Shown here piece by piece: positions 31,771 to 39,665 of a DNA stretch of 64,000 nucleotides. The notes beneath the pieces were generated by a model, which saw nothing but the letters and a program-made list of their open reading frames with translations, did no database searches and was not told the origin of the DNA. Origin of the DNA: Azospirillum lipoferum 4B (GTDB taxonomy: Bacteria > Pseudomonadota > Alphaproteobacteria > Azospirillales > Azospirillaceae). The translations under genes and the position numbers were made by a program. Every line of letters begins with the position of its first letter. The stretch's first letter is position 1. The DNA is taken from positions 1,252,501-1,316,500 of the forward strand of contig NC_016622.1 of NCBI RefSeq assembly GCF_000283655.1, in the 5' to 3' direction.

Positions 31771-32997
31771 GTGACCGCAAGCATTGCCGGAAGCCCTTCC
31801 GGAGCGTGGAAGCGCGGGCGCCGCTTGACCGGAGCGCGTCACCGCCTAGTTTCTGGCGGGACCGATGGAGATCCTCCCCTGACCACGCCTCTCCGCACCC
31901 CGCTGTTCATCGGCGGCGAGATCTATCGCGGCTCGACCTATGGCCCGAAGCATCCGCTGGCGATCCCGCGCGTATCGACCGTGATCGACCTCAGCCGCGC
32001 CATGGGCTGGCTGCCCGACGACATCTATCTCGACACCCATGTGGCGAGCGAACGCGAACTGGCGCGCTTCCACACCGCGGACTACATCGCCGCACTGAAG
32101 CGGGCGGAGGCGGAGCAGCGGGTGGACGAGGCGACGGCGGCCCGCCACAATCTGGGCAAGCTGGAGAATCCGGTCTTCGCCGAGATGTTCCGGCGGCCGG
32201 CCCACAGCAGCGGGTCGGCCCTGCAGGCGGCGCGAATCCTGGGCGACCGTCCGGCCGGGCTGGTCTATGCGCCGGCCGCCGGCACCCACCATGCGCGCCG
32301 CGACCGGGCCAGCGGCTTCTGCTATTTCAACGCGCCGGTGCTGGGCATCCTGGAGCTGCTCGACCATGGGCTGGAGCGGGTGCTCTATGTCGATCTCGAC
32401 GCCCACCATGGCGACGGGGTGGAGGAGGCCTTCGCCGACGACGACCGGGTGCTCACCATCTCCATCCACGAGGACGGGCGCTGGCCCTACACCGGCAAGG
32501 CGGAGGACCGGGCCGGCGGCATGGCCCGCAACCTGCCGGTCCCGCCCGGTTTCAACGACAGCGAGATGGAGCATGCGATGGAGGCGGCGGTGCTGCCGCT
32601 GGCCCGCGCCTTCCGTCCGCAGGCGATGGTGATCCAGACCGGCGCCGACGCCCTGGCCGAGGATCCCCTGAGCCGGCTGGAGCTGTCCAACCATGCGCTG
32701 TGGGAGGCGGTGGCCGCCCTGCTGCCGCTGGCGCCGCGGGTGCTGGTGGTCGGCGGCGGCGGTTACAATCCATGGTCGGTCGGGCGCTGCTGGACCGGCA
32801 TCTGGGCGGTGATGAACGGCATCGACCCCGCCGTGCCACCGACGGCGGAGGCGGAGGGGGTGCTGCGCGCCCTGACCTGGAACCGCGCCGCCGGCCGCAA
32901 CCCGCCGGAGCATTGGTTCACCACCCTGGCGGACGAGCGGCGGCCGGGACCGGTGCGCGACGCGGTGAAGCGGGTGGCGGAGATGGCGGCATCCTGA
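31771..32997 (+). CDS. Histone deacetylase/AcuC-family amidohydrolase
   Basis: Up to 408 residues. The zinc-dependent arginase/deacetylase motifs are clear: GTHHARRDRASGFCYFN, the metal site DLDAHHGDGVEEAF, and QTGADALAEDPLS. In bacteria the family includes acetoin-utilisation AcuC and acetylpolyamine amidohydrolases; no acetoin genes lie nearby. The conserved part begins near 31890 (PLFIGGEIYRG). GTG 31771 and TTG 31825 have no ribosome site, while a CTG at 31879 has GGAG (31867-31870) 8 bases before it, so the true start is open. Confidence 0.85.
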   Translation: MTASIAGSPSGAWKRGRRLTGARHRLVSGGTDGDPPLTTPLRTPLFIGGEIYRGSTYGPKHPLAIPRVSTVIDLSRAMGWLPDDIYLDTHVASERELARFHTADYIAALKRAEAEQRVDEATAARHNLGKLENPVFAEMFRRPAHSSGSALQAARILGDRPAGLVYAPAAGTHHARRDRASGFCYFNAPVLGILELLDHGLERVLYVDLDAHHGDGVEEAFADDDRVLTISIHEDGRWPYTGKAEDRAGGMARNLPVPPGFNDSEMEHAMEAAVLPLARAFRPQAMVIQTGADALAEDPLSRLELSNHALWEAVAALLPLAPRVLVVGGGGYNPWSVGRCWTGIWAVMNGIDPAVPPTAEAEGVLRALTWNRAAGRNPPEHWFTTLADERRPGPVRDAVKRVAEMAAS

Positions 32998-33146
32998 CCC
33001 ATTTTTGACGAATATCGAACGAAGCCGCGACGATTCGTTGACGGGTTTGGATTGTTCGTTGATCTTCGAAGATCCGCACCGGTGCAGACCGCGCCGATTC
33101 CGGCAGGTCGGTCGATGCGGATTTCCGGAGGAGAACGGGCGGGCGG

Positions 33147-33797
33147 ATGTCGAACACGACGCTGTTCCTGATCGCCATCGTCATCATCATGCTGGCCGCC
33201 GTCCCGGTCGCCATGATGCTGAAGGATTTCCTGCCGAACATCCTGGAAAAGAGCAGCGGGCTGGAGCAGATCGAAAACCGCGTCTATGTGCTGCATGCCG
33301 AGGCGCATGAGCTTCAGAACCGCGTCAACAACCTGGTCCAGCGCCGCAACAGTCAGTCTTCCGAACGGCACCGGCTGGAAACCGATATCCGCAAGGCGGA
33401 AAAGCAGATCAGGGATCTGGCGGAACAGCCGCCGCTGTTCGTGCATGAGGTCGGCGATCCGCAGTCCGGCCTGATGAAGTTCGTCGCGACCGTCACGCAG
33501 GAAAAGGCGTCGGCCGCAGCGAGAGCCGCCGGCGACCGCGGACCGGTGAACCCCATCTGGCGCTGCGCCAATGTGGCGGAGGTGTGGGCCTCCAGCTTCG
33601 ACGAGGCCAAGCAGATGGTCGACGTCGCCTTTCCCTTCAAACTGGGCTTCCAGAAGTCGTTCATGCGCGGCGACGCGCGGGGTGGCGGCGTGAAGGGCGG
33701 CGGCGGGAAGGGTGGGGCGCCCCAGCCCCCGGCGACGGCGCGCGCCAAGGCCAATTCCGCCACTTCCGATGCCGCCACTTCCGGTGCCGCCACATGA
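33147..33797 (+). CDS. Membrane-anchored coiled-coil protein, paralogue 1
   Basis: A 216-residue protein, family not recognised. One transmembrane helix (residues 5-25, LFLIAIVIIMLAAVPVAMML) is followed by a coiled coil (about 38-95, rich in Glu, Arg, Gln, Asn), then a compact segment with WRCANVAEVWASSFDEAKQ and a disordered Gly/Lys/Ala tail. The segment AEVWASSFDEAK...FKLGFQKSF recurs in the next protein as YLVWAESEREAA...ARPGYQVKSV, so the two are paralogues. A GGAGGAGAA site precedes the start. The stop overlaps the next ATG (ATGA), so both are made together, probably as a hetero-oligomer. Confidence 0.75.
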   Translation: MSNTTLFLIAIVIIMLAAVPVAMMLKDFLPNILEKSSGLEQIENRVYVLHAEAHELQNRVNNLVQRRNSQSSERHRLETDIRKAEKQIRDLAEQPPLFVHEVGDPQSGLMKFVATVTQEKASAAARAAGDRGPVNPIWRCANVAEVWASSFDEAKQMVDVAFPFKLGFQKSFMRGDARGGGVKGGGGKGGAPQPPATARAKANSATSDAATSGAAT

Positions 33798-34351
33798 TGA
33801 TCAACTTCATCATCATCCTGGGCATCATCGCCATCGGCGCGTGGCTCGGCAACGTTCTGCTGTCGGTCGAGCAGCGGGTGTCGCAGGCCCGGCAGCGCGT
33901 CCGCGGCGTCCGCGGCACGCTGGACAAGCTGGACGCGACCATCCACCGCCTGCACCGGGAGGAGGAGAGCCTCCATGGCGAGATCGAGGAGCTGGTGCGC
34001 GACATGGTGGAGTTGCGCAAGAAGCAGGTCGAGGTGCAACAGCGCCTGACCGAGGCGCAGAGCCGCCGCCGCCCGCAAATCCTGATCCTGACCGACCGCC
34101 GCAACCCCGGCGACAAGGAATGGCTGGTCACCATGGTCAACCAGCAGATCGGCGAGATCGACGCCGCCCATCCGCTGGCCGTCGAATGGGCACGCGGACG
34201 CGACTATCTGGTCTGGGCGGAATCGGAGCGCGAGGCCGCCGAACGCGCCAGCCGCCGGTTCAGCGCAAGGCCCGGCTATCAGGTGAAGTCGGTGGCGGCG
34301 GTGAAGGAAGACCTCTACAGCGCGAGCGCCGCCCGCAACGCAGCGGCCTGA
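33794..34351 (+). CDS. Membrane-anchored coiled-coil protein, paralogue 2
   Basis: A 185-residue protein with an N-terminal membrane helix (residues 3-25), a coiled coil (about 28-95), and a C-terminal module containing ILILTDRRNPGDKEW and YLVWAESEREAAERASRRF. It shares architecture and the C-terminal motif with the upstream protein. ATG 33794 (or 33797) lies inside the stop of paralogue 1. Function unknown; the layout suggests a membrane-bound scaffold whose C-terminal module binds a partner. It converges with the ParA-like gene across a hairpin. Confidence 0.75.
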   Translation: MMINFIIILGIIAIGAWLGNVLLSVEQRVSQARQRVRGVRGTLDKLDATIHRLHREEESLHGEIEELVRDMVELRKKQVEVQQRLTEAQSRRRPQILILTDRRNPGDKEWLVTMVNQQIGEIDAAHPLAVEWARGRDYLVWAESEREAAERASRRFSARPGYQVKSVAAVKEDLYSASAARNAAA

Positions 34352-34367
34352 TCCCGGACAAAAGGAA

Positions 34368-34398
34368 AAGCCCTTCTCCCGCGGGGGAAGAAGGGCTT
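34368..34398. terminator. Bidirectional hairpin terminator
   Basis: AAGCCCTTCT pairs with AGAAGGGCTT, with most of the inner CCC/GG also paired (31 bases in all). It sits between two convergent genes, 17 bases after one stop and 22 bases from the other. The core CCTTCTCCCGCGGG resembles the repeats at 2947-3066. Confidence 0.65.
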
Positions 34399-34419
34399 CG
34401 GTCGACATCCCTGCGGACC

Positions 34420-36096
34420 TCAGCGCGCCTTGGTGGTCGCCGGGGTCTGGCGGAAGGCGTCGTGCAGATAGGGCGACAGCGCCTGACGCATGTTGCGCAG
34501 CCATTCATGGATGATGATCAGCGAGCGGGAGGCGACGGGCGGGGTCATGCCCAGCTTCACCAGATCCTCGCGGGTCATGGTCGCCACCTGATCGATCCGG
34601 TGCCCGGTCAGGCGGGCCCAGGCCGGGGCGGTGCAGGGCGACATGGAGATGACCTGCAGCCCCTCGCGCTCCACCATCTCCGCCTTGCGGCGGGCATACT
34701 GGCTGTCCTCCAGCTGCGAGAAGGGACCGGAGAAGCCGTTCTCCACCAGGACGCGCTTGGCCTTCGGCGCGATGGTCGCCACCCGCTCCAGCGTGGTCAT
34801 GCCGGTGGACAGCGAGGCCAGATCGACGGTCACCGGCACCATGAAGGTCAGCCGCTCGCCGTCGCCGACATAATAGTCGAAGCCCGACACCTCGGCCCAG
34901 TTGAAGAACCACTGCGAGATGTTGCCGCCGAAATCATACAGCCGGCCGCCGCGCTGCAACTCCGGCCCGATCAGGTCCCAGAACTCGTAGAAGCCGTCGC
35001 CCGACCCCATCATGTTCATGAAGTCCTGGGTGATGCGGCGGTGTTCGACCACGTCCGGGCCGAACAGGCGGGCGAGACGCTCGTTCACCTCGTACTCGAC
35101 GACCTTCAGCTGCAGGCCTTCCAGCATGGCGGTCGCCATCAGGTGATGGGACAGCAGCGTCTTGCCGACGCCGCCGCGGTCATTGAGGACGAAGATCGTG
35201 CCCAGCATGCGATCGCCTTTCCAGTGTACGTTTGTTGAGTCGTCTTGGTGCATCGGGGGAGACATCAAGGAGCCGGTGTTCTGCGCGGCCGCCGTGGACG
35301 TCGGTTGAGGAGCCGGCCGCAGGGCCGGTTCGGGTGTCGGTTCGGGTGCCGGCTCGGGTGTCGGTTCCGGGGCCTGCGCCTCTTCCGCCTTCACCTCACC
35401 GGCGCCGTCCGGTTCCGGCGCTTCGGACGCCGGCGCTTCGACCACCGGTTCCAGGGCCACCGGTTCCGGGGCCGCCGGTTCATCGTCGGCTTCCGTGGCC
35501 GCCGGAGCCAGCAGGTTCGGGACAGGGGTGACGGGGGCCTCGGAAGCCGGTTCGGAAGCGGGTTCGGAAGCCGGTTCGGAAGCGGAGACTGCCGGCTCCG
35601 CTTCGGCTTCGGGCGTCTCCACCGGTGGCGGGGCAGGAGAAGCGTCGGCGGACACCGCGACGGCCTCTTCGCCTTGATCGGAGGCGGTGGTCCCGCCGGT
35701 CTCCTCGTCTTCGCCGTCTTCGCCTTCCCCTTCGCCCTCGTCCGTCCTGCCGGCCGACAGCGCGGCCTTGTGGACGGCGGCCAGGGTTTCCGCCGACATG
35801 GCGGCGGCGGCACCGCCGTCGTCCCCGGCGGCCTCGCCGCGCCCCTCGTTCCCGACCAGGAAGAAGGCCGACCGCAGGGTGACCGGCGAGATCGGTTGGC
35901 TGTCGCGGGCAGTGATGCCCAGCTTCGCCAGCAGATCGGAAATTTCGGCCCAGGACAGACCGCGTTCGCGCATCAGCCCGATATCGGCATAGCTTTCGCG
36001 CACCGCCTGCATGGCGCTGCGGTTGCCAGCCGGGCGATCGGCAAGGAGCCGTTCAAGTTCCGAGCGGTCGATCGACACCGTATGGGATTCCGGCAA
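34420..36096 (-). CDS. ParA/MinD-like ATPase with N-terminal helical module and low-complexity linker
   Basis: 558 codons in one frame. Residues 1-80 form a helical, HTH-like module (ESYADIGLMRERGLSWAEIS); residues 95-285 are an Ala/Glu/Pro/Ser linker with tandem repeats; the rest is a P-loop ATPase with deviant Walker A NDRGGVGKT (305-313), as in ParA, MinD and TraL/StbB proteins. Its later motifs are divergent from classic ParA and contain an unusual YDFGGNISQWFFNW stretch. The first codon is TTG 36096 without a ribosome site. ATG 35208 has GGAAAGG 7 bases upstream, so a 262-residue stand-alone ATPase may also be made. No parB or replication gene is nearby. Confidence 0.75.
   Translation of the reverse strand: MPESHTVSIDRSELERLLADRPAGNRSAMQAVRESYADIGLMRERGLSWAEISDLLAKLGITARDSQPISPVTLRSAFFLVGNEGRGEAAGDDGGAAAAMSAETLAAVHKAALSAGRTDEGEGEGEDGEDEETGGTTASDQGEEAVAVSADASPAPPPVETPEAEAEPAVSASEPASEPASEPASEAPVTPVPNLLAPAATEADDEPAAPEPVALEPVVEAPASEAPEPDGAGEVKAEEAQAPEPTPEPAPEPTPEPALRPAPQPTSTAAAQNTGSLMSPPMHQDDSTNVHWKGDRMLGTIFVLNDRGGVGKTLLSHHLMATAMLEGLQLKVVEYEVNERLARLFGPDVVEHRRITQDFMNMMGSGDGFYEFWDLIGPELQRGGRLYDFGGNISQWFFNWAEVSGFDYYVGDGERLTFMVPVTVDLASLSTGMTTLERVATIAPKAKRVLVENGFSGPFSQLEDSQYARRKAEMVEREGLQVISMSPCTAPAWARLTGHRIDQVATMTREDLVKLGMTPPVASRSLIIIHEWLRNMRQALSPYLHDAFRQTPATTKAR
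35327..35584. repeat. Coding minisatellites in the ParA-like linker
   Basis: Two 12-bp tandem arrays: four units of GGTTCGGGTGYC type at 35327-35374 (coding Pro-Glu-Pro-Thr/Ala repeats on the minus strand) and three units of GGTTCGGAAGCS at 35549-35584 (coding SEPA repeats). They keep the frame, so the linker length can change by slippage without breaking the protein. Confidence 0.8.
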
Positions 36097-36408
36097 GATG
36101 AAATGGCGGGGGGGAGGCGCCCGGACGTTGGATCACAAGGAATCCATTCCCCTGGGGCCGAAAAAATAGTACAAGCGGCCATCACGCGCAAACGGTTTCC
36201 AAACGACATCAACGGCGCTAAACATCGCTCTCCGACCGGGGGCGCCGGCCGTGACGTGCGGCAACTTCGCCGACGTTCCGGCGGACAGCGCCATGACGTC
36301 GGCTTTTGGAACCGCCGTCCGGTTGCGCGGTTTGCAATACGGACGTCGGCTGTTTTCGTTGCGACGTGCGTTTTCACTGGGCTGGGCTTGGAACCGGGGT
36401 TGGGCAGG
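36097..36408. other. 312-bp divergent intergenic region
   Basis: This separates the leftward ParA-like gene from the rightward unknown gene. It holds a short AT-rich patch (36160-36180) that could be a promoter and a small palindrome GGAATCCATTCC (36140-36151). I see no gene or strong hairpin in it. Confidence 0.5.
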
Positions 36409-37155
36409 ATGCCTCACGATTTTGGTTCGTCACGGGACCGGCGATCCGCATCCGCGCTGGGGGCGGGAATCGGCTTCCACGAGTTGCGGCAGGCCTGCGA
36501 GATCTCTGCCCTGCGCGAGGATCTGGAGCGGTTGGCCCACGAGGCTGGCGCGTTGCGTGACGGCGTCGAACAGGCGGTCGAGGATGTGCGCGACCGATTC
36601 GCCGCCCTGAGTGCGGAGGAAATGGCCGATCCCATGGTTCTGGCCCCGCTTCTGCAACTCGCGGTTACCACCTTGCTGGAGATCCGCGAGCAGGCGCGGC
36701 AACTCGATACCCGCACCGGACCGCTTGCCGACGACGAGCGTCCCTCCTGGCTGGGCGCCGCGGAGGCACCACGCCTGCGCCCATCCACGCCGCCGCCCGC
36801 CCCGGACGGGGCTTGGGAAGAGGAAGCGCCGCCGTCGCGGCCGCAACCCATGGCCCCCCTCCCGCCATCCGAACATACCGCACCAGCGCCGGCCGACATG
36901 CCGGCCCGGCCGGGACAGAGGGCATTGGCGGCACCGACCACGCCGGCTCCGGCGGTCGAGCCGTTCCGCCCGGCTGCGGACCTGCACGCATCTGCCGCCG
37001 CCACCACCGCCACTGCCGACACCCAGGCCGCCTGGCTCGCCGGCGAACCGGCTCCCCCACCGCCGCCGTCGAGGGCGGCGGCGATGCGCAACACTGGAAC
37101 CGGCAGGCCGCGTCCGCCCGGTGGCATCGACTGGCTCGGCCCGGCCGGCCGCTGA
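36409..37155 (+). CDS. Hypothetical protein with helical N-terminus and proline-rich C-terminus
   Basis: A 248-residue protein, unrecognised. Residues 20-105 are predicted helical and coiled-coil-like (LRQACEISALREDLERLAHEAGALRDGVEQ), with a conserved-looking MVLAPLLQLAVTTLLEIREQ helix; residues 110-248 are Pro/Ala/Thr-rich and disordered, ending GGIDWLGPAGR. ATG 36409 is used, with only a weak AGG upstream, and the reading frame is open far further up, so the start is uncertain. The disordered tail resembles in composition the linker of the ParA-like protein on the other side of the divergent gap. Confidence 0.5.
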   Translation: MPHDFGSSRDRRSASALGAGIGFHELRQACEISALREDLERLAHEAGALRDGVEQAVEDVRDRFAALSAEEMADPMVLAPLLQLAVTTLLEIREQARQLDTRTGPLADDERPSWLGAAEAPRLRPSTPPPAPDGAWEEEAPPSRPQPMAPLPPSEHTAPAPADMPARPGQRALAAPTTPAPAVEPFRPAADLHASAAATTATADTQAAWLAGEPAPPPPPSRAAAMRNTGTGRPRPPGGIDWLGPAGR

Positions 37156-37316
37156 TTCGGGCGTTGATCCGGGCGTTGATCCGGTCTAGGGCATGGTTGC
37201 TGCCGTGCGATTCTCTCCGACTCGAGGTGATGTCTTTCCGCACCGGTGGACGAAAAAGGTCAGATCCTGAACGATTGAACTTGCAAAATCGGGGTGGCGT
37301 AGTACAAACGGTGTAG

Positions 37317-37336
37317 TGGTAAACGCAATTTTACCA
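37317..37336. promoter_or_regulatory. 7-bp inverted repeat upstream of the receiver gene
   Basis: TGGTAAA (37317-37323) and TTTACCA (37330-37336) flank 6 bases in an AT-rich patch 48 bases before the start of the stand-alone receiver gene. It may be an operator or part of the promoter. The regulator is unknown. Confidence 0.4.
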
Positions 37337-37384
37337 AAATACGCCGCTTGTCGCTCAACGCCGTAAGCTCCGGAGGTCGGTCGC

Positions 37385-37813
37385 ATGCTCAGGATCGACG
37401 CCATCGCCAAACCCCAGTCAACCTATCGTACCCGCGCACCCGGGCAACCGTTGCGCGTGATGGTGGTGGAGCATGACGAGGCCACCGTCGGCGCCCTGTC
37501 GGTGGTGGTCAGCGATCTTGGCCATACCGTCTGCGGCGTCGCCCGGACCGAGGCGGAAGCAGCGGATCTCGCTCTGCGCGAACGGCCGGATCTGGCGCTG
37601 CTCGATGTTCGGCTCGGCGGCGGTGACGGCATAGCGGCGGCCCGGCGGCTGAATCTGGACCATGGCCTGCGCTGCATCTTCCTGTCCGGCAACAGCGACC
37701 ACGGCACCATGGCTCGCATCACCGAGACCTATCCGCTCGGTGTCGTCCACCGGCCCTTTTCCCATGCCCAGCTGAAAGTGGCCCTGGATCTGGCGGCGCG
37801 GCGTCTGCGCTGA
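37385..37813 (+). CDS. Single-domain response regulator (receiver only)
   Basis: A 142-residue protein made of a 23-residue N-terminal extension and one CheY-like receiver. The acidic pocket is E29/D31 in MVVEHDE, the phospho-acceptor is D74 in LLDVRLGGGDG, and S101 is in FLSGN. The conserved lysine before Pro-Phe is R123 (VVHRPF), a change that may alter phosphorylation signalling. There is no output domain, and no kinase is adjacent. Related alphaproteobacterial receivers act in phosphorelays or as phosphate sinks. Confidence 0.85.
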   Translation: MLRIDAIAKPQSTYRTRAPGQPLRVMVVEHDEATVGALSVVVSDLGHTVCGVARTEAEAADLALRERPDLALLDVRLGGGDGIAAARRLNLDHGLRCIFLSGNSDHGTMARITETYPLGVVHRPFSHAQLKVALDLAARRLR

Positions 37814-38119
37814 CCGGAAACCGGCGCTACTTCGAAGGAAACGGTTTTCCGGCGCCTGCTGCTCTGCTATATTTGTTCATGGAGTGTTCTGGTCCGGAAC
37901 GGCAGGGCGAGTGCGCCGGTCCGGGGATCGCCAGGGCATTTCCGACGGCGGTTGACCGGCGTCGGTCCCTCGTGCTTCGTTGCGCGGGACCGGGGGGATG
38001 GTCGCGATTGTGAACAGCCGGCCCTGCGAATGGGAACCCTCGGCATCTGGGTGCCTCCGCCGGGCATCCTGACGGGTCGGCATGGATGCTGGGACACTCG
38101 CGCTTAGGAGCAACGAGCG
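37814..38119. other. 306-bp intergenic region with the ssb promoter and long leader
   Basis: After the promoter and SOS box at 37845-37889, about 230 bases precede the ssb start. The leader holds no convincing gene; a short frame opening at the ATG inside the SOS box (37879) has no ribosome site. Its length suggests a structured 5' untranslated region or a second promoter nearer ssb. Confidence 0.5.
37845..37889 (+). promoter_or_regulatory. Promoter with LexA (SOS) box upstream of ssb
   Basis: A -35-like TTTTCC (37845-37850), 17 bases, and a -10-like TATATT (37868-37873) are followed at once by GTTCATGGAGTGTTC (37875-37889), an exact GTTC-N7-GTTC alphaproteobacterial LexA site. LexA bound there would cover the transcription start. 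The same 15 bases occur inverted at the uvrA start. Confidence 0.75.
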
Positions 38120-38626
38120 ATGAATGTTTGGACGTTTACGGGACGCTTGGGCGCGGACGGCGAATTGCGCACGACCCAGAGCGGCGAGAAGGTGCTGGGT
38201 TTCCGCGTCGCCAATGACGTCGGCTTCGGCGATCGCAAGACGACCCAATGGGTCGATTGCTCCATCTGGGGCCGCCGCGCCGAGTCGCTCGCTCCGCACC
38301 TGACCAAGGGCAAGAGCGTCGTCGTGTCGGGCGAGGTGACCCTGCGCGAATACGAGAAGCGCGACGGCACCCGCGGTGCCGGCCTGTCGGTCCGCGTGGC
38401 TGAAATCGACTTCACCGGCGGCGCCCGTGAAGAAGGCGGCGGCGGCAGCTATGGCGGCGGTGGCGGCGGCTACGAATCGCGTGGCGGTGGCAGCGGCGGC
38501 GGAAGCGGCGGCGGCTATGGTGGCGGCAGCGGCGGCGGCAACTACGGCGGCGGTTCGTCGGGCGGCCGCAGCGGCGGCGGCGCTCCGCCCCGTCACGAGG
38601 ACCTCGACGACGAAATCCCGTTCTGA
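38120..38626 (+). CDS. ssb: Single-stranded DNA-binding protein
   Basis: A 168-residue SSB with the OB fold in residues 1-105 (WVDCSIWGRRAE, VVVSGEVTLREYE), a Gly/Ser/Tyr-rich flexible linker (about 111-156) and the acidic tip DLDDEIPF that recruits repair and replication proteins. It coats single-stranded DNA. It is under the SOS promoter described upstream and ends at a strong hairpin. The OB domain starts directly with MNVWTFTGRLGADGE, shorter at the N-terminus than E. coli SSB, so this may be one of more than one SSB in the cell. Confidence 0.93.
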   Translation: MNVWTFTGRLGADGELRTTQSGEKVLGFRVANDVGFGDRKTTQWVDCSIWGRRAESLAPHLTKGKSVVVSGEVTLREYEKRDGTRGAGLSVRVAEIDFTGGAREEGGGGSYGGGGGGYESRGGGSGGGSGGGYGGGSGGGNYGGGSSGGRSGGGAPPRHEDLDDEIPF

Positions 38627-38651
38627 GGCCGAACGCCCCAACGCTACGCCC

Positions 38652-38682
38652 CATCGGCCGGATGCCCGTCATCCGGCCGATG
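38652..38682. terminator. 13-bp hairpin terminator between ssb and the lysR gene
   Basis: CATCGGCCGGATG (38652-38664) and CATCCGGCCGATG (38670-38682) are exact complements around 5 bases and are followed by TCGTTTTC. It ends ssb transcription and can serve the convergent lysR gene too. Immediately after it lie three imperfect repeats of CGATRTCGTTTYC (38679-38722). Confidence 0.8.
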
Positions 38683-38741
38683 TCGTTTTCGGCGATATCG
38701 TTTCCGCGATGTCGTTTTCCGGAACGGGAACTGTCCCGCGG

Positions 38742-39644
38742 TCACTCCGCCAGCATGGATCGCAGGCGCGGTGTCATGTGGTCCAGGAAGGCGCGGACAC
38801 GGCGCGGGGCACGGTCGCGGCCGGTGTAGACGGCGTGAATGTCCTCCATGTCCACCAGCACATCGTCCAGCACCGCCACCAGCCGCCCGTCGCGCAGATC
38901 CTCGCGGACGTGATAGTCGGCCAGCCGCGCCAGCCCCAGGCCCAGCAGCGCCATGTGCCGCACCGTCTCGCCATTGTTCGCCAGGATGCGCGTCGGCACC
39001 TCGCGGTCGACCAGCCGCCCCCCGGACTTCAGCGGCCAGACCGCGGCCGCACGGCGGAAATTGAAGCCCAGGCAGTCGTGCGCCTCCAGGTCGGCCGCGC
39101 TCTGCGGCACGCCCCGCCGCTCCAGATAGGCGGGGGAGGCGACGATCCGCCGGCGCACCACGCCGATCCGCTGGGCCAGAAGCGCCGAATCGCTCAGGGG
39201 ACCGGCGCGGAAGGCAACGTCCACCCGAGCGGCATAGAGGTCCACCACCTCGTCCGTCATCGTCACGTCCATCGTGATGCCGGGATGATCGCTTAGAAAG
39301 TCCGGCAGCAGCGGCAGCAGGCAATGCTGTCCGAAGGGGACGGAGGCGTTGACCCGGATCAGTCCGGTCGGCGCGCGGGCTCCGCCGGCGATCTCGGCGT
39401 CGAGCGCGTCCATCTCCCCCAGCAACGCCTCCGCCCGCTCGCGGTACAGCTCACCTTCCGCAGTCAGTCGCAGCTTCCGGGTCGACCGCTCCACCAGCCG
39501 CACGCCCAGACGCTCCTCCAGCCGCGTCATCAGCTTGGCGGTGGAGGAGGGCGTCATGCCGACGTCGCGCCCGGCGGCGCTGAAACTGCCATGGGCGGCC
39601 ACCCGCAGGAACACCCGCATTTCCCAGGCACGAGGATCGCTCAC
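38742..39644 (-). CDS. LysR-family transcriptional regulator
   Basis: A 300-residue regulator: winged helix-turn-helix at residues 5-65 (FLRVAAHGSFSAAGRDVGMTPSSTAKLMTRLEERLG) and a periplasmic-binding-like effector domain at 90-295. It is divergent from an MFS efflux gene, and the 130-bp gap holds a TTGTCA-N5-TGACAA palindrome. By the usual LysR logic it controls that transporter and itself. The effector is unknown. Confidence 0.92.
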   Translation of the reverse strand: MSDPRAWEMRVFLRVAAHGSFSAAGRDVGMTPSSTAKLMTRLEERLGVRLVERSTRKLRLTAEGELYRERAEALLGEMDALDAEIAGGARAPTGLIRVNASVPFGQHCLLPLLPDFLSDHPGITMDVTMTDEVVDLYAARVDVAFRAGPLSDSALLAQRIGVVRRRIVASPAYLERRGVPQSAADLEAHDCLGFNFRRAAAVWPLKSGGRLVDREVPTRILANNGETVRHMALLGLGLARLADYHVREDLRDGRLVAVLDDVLVDMEDIHAVYTGRDRAPRRVRAFLDHMTPRLRSMLAE

Positions 39645-39665
39645 GGGGTCATCCTTCCATCAACC

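Noticed and set aside
35327-35584. Tandem repeats considered as a CRISPR or intergenic satellite
   Set aside because: Units are 12 bp, contiguous without spacers and in frame with the ParA-like protein, so they are coding repeats.
37879-38010. Short frame beginning at the ATG inside the ssb SOS box
   Set aside because: No ribosome site, Arg/Pro-rich non-protein-like translation, and the ATG is explained by the box spacer.
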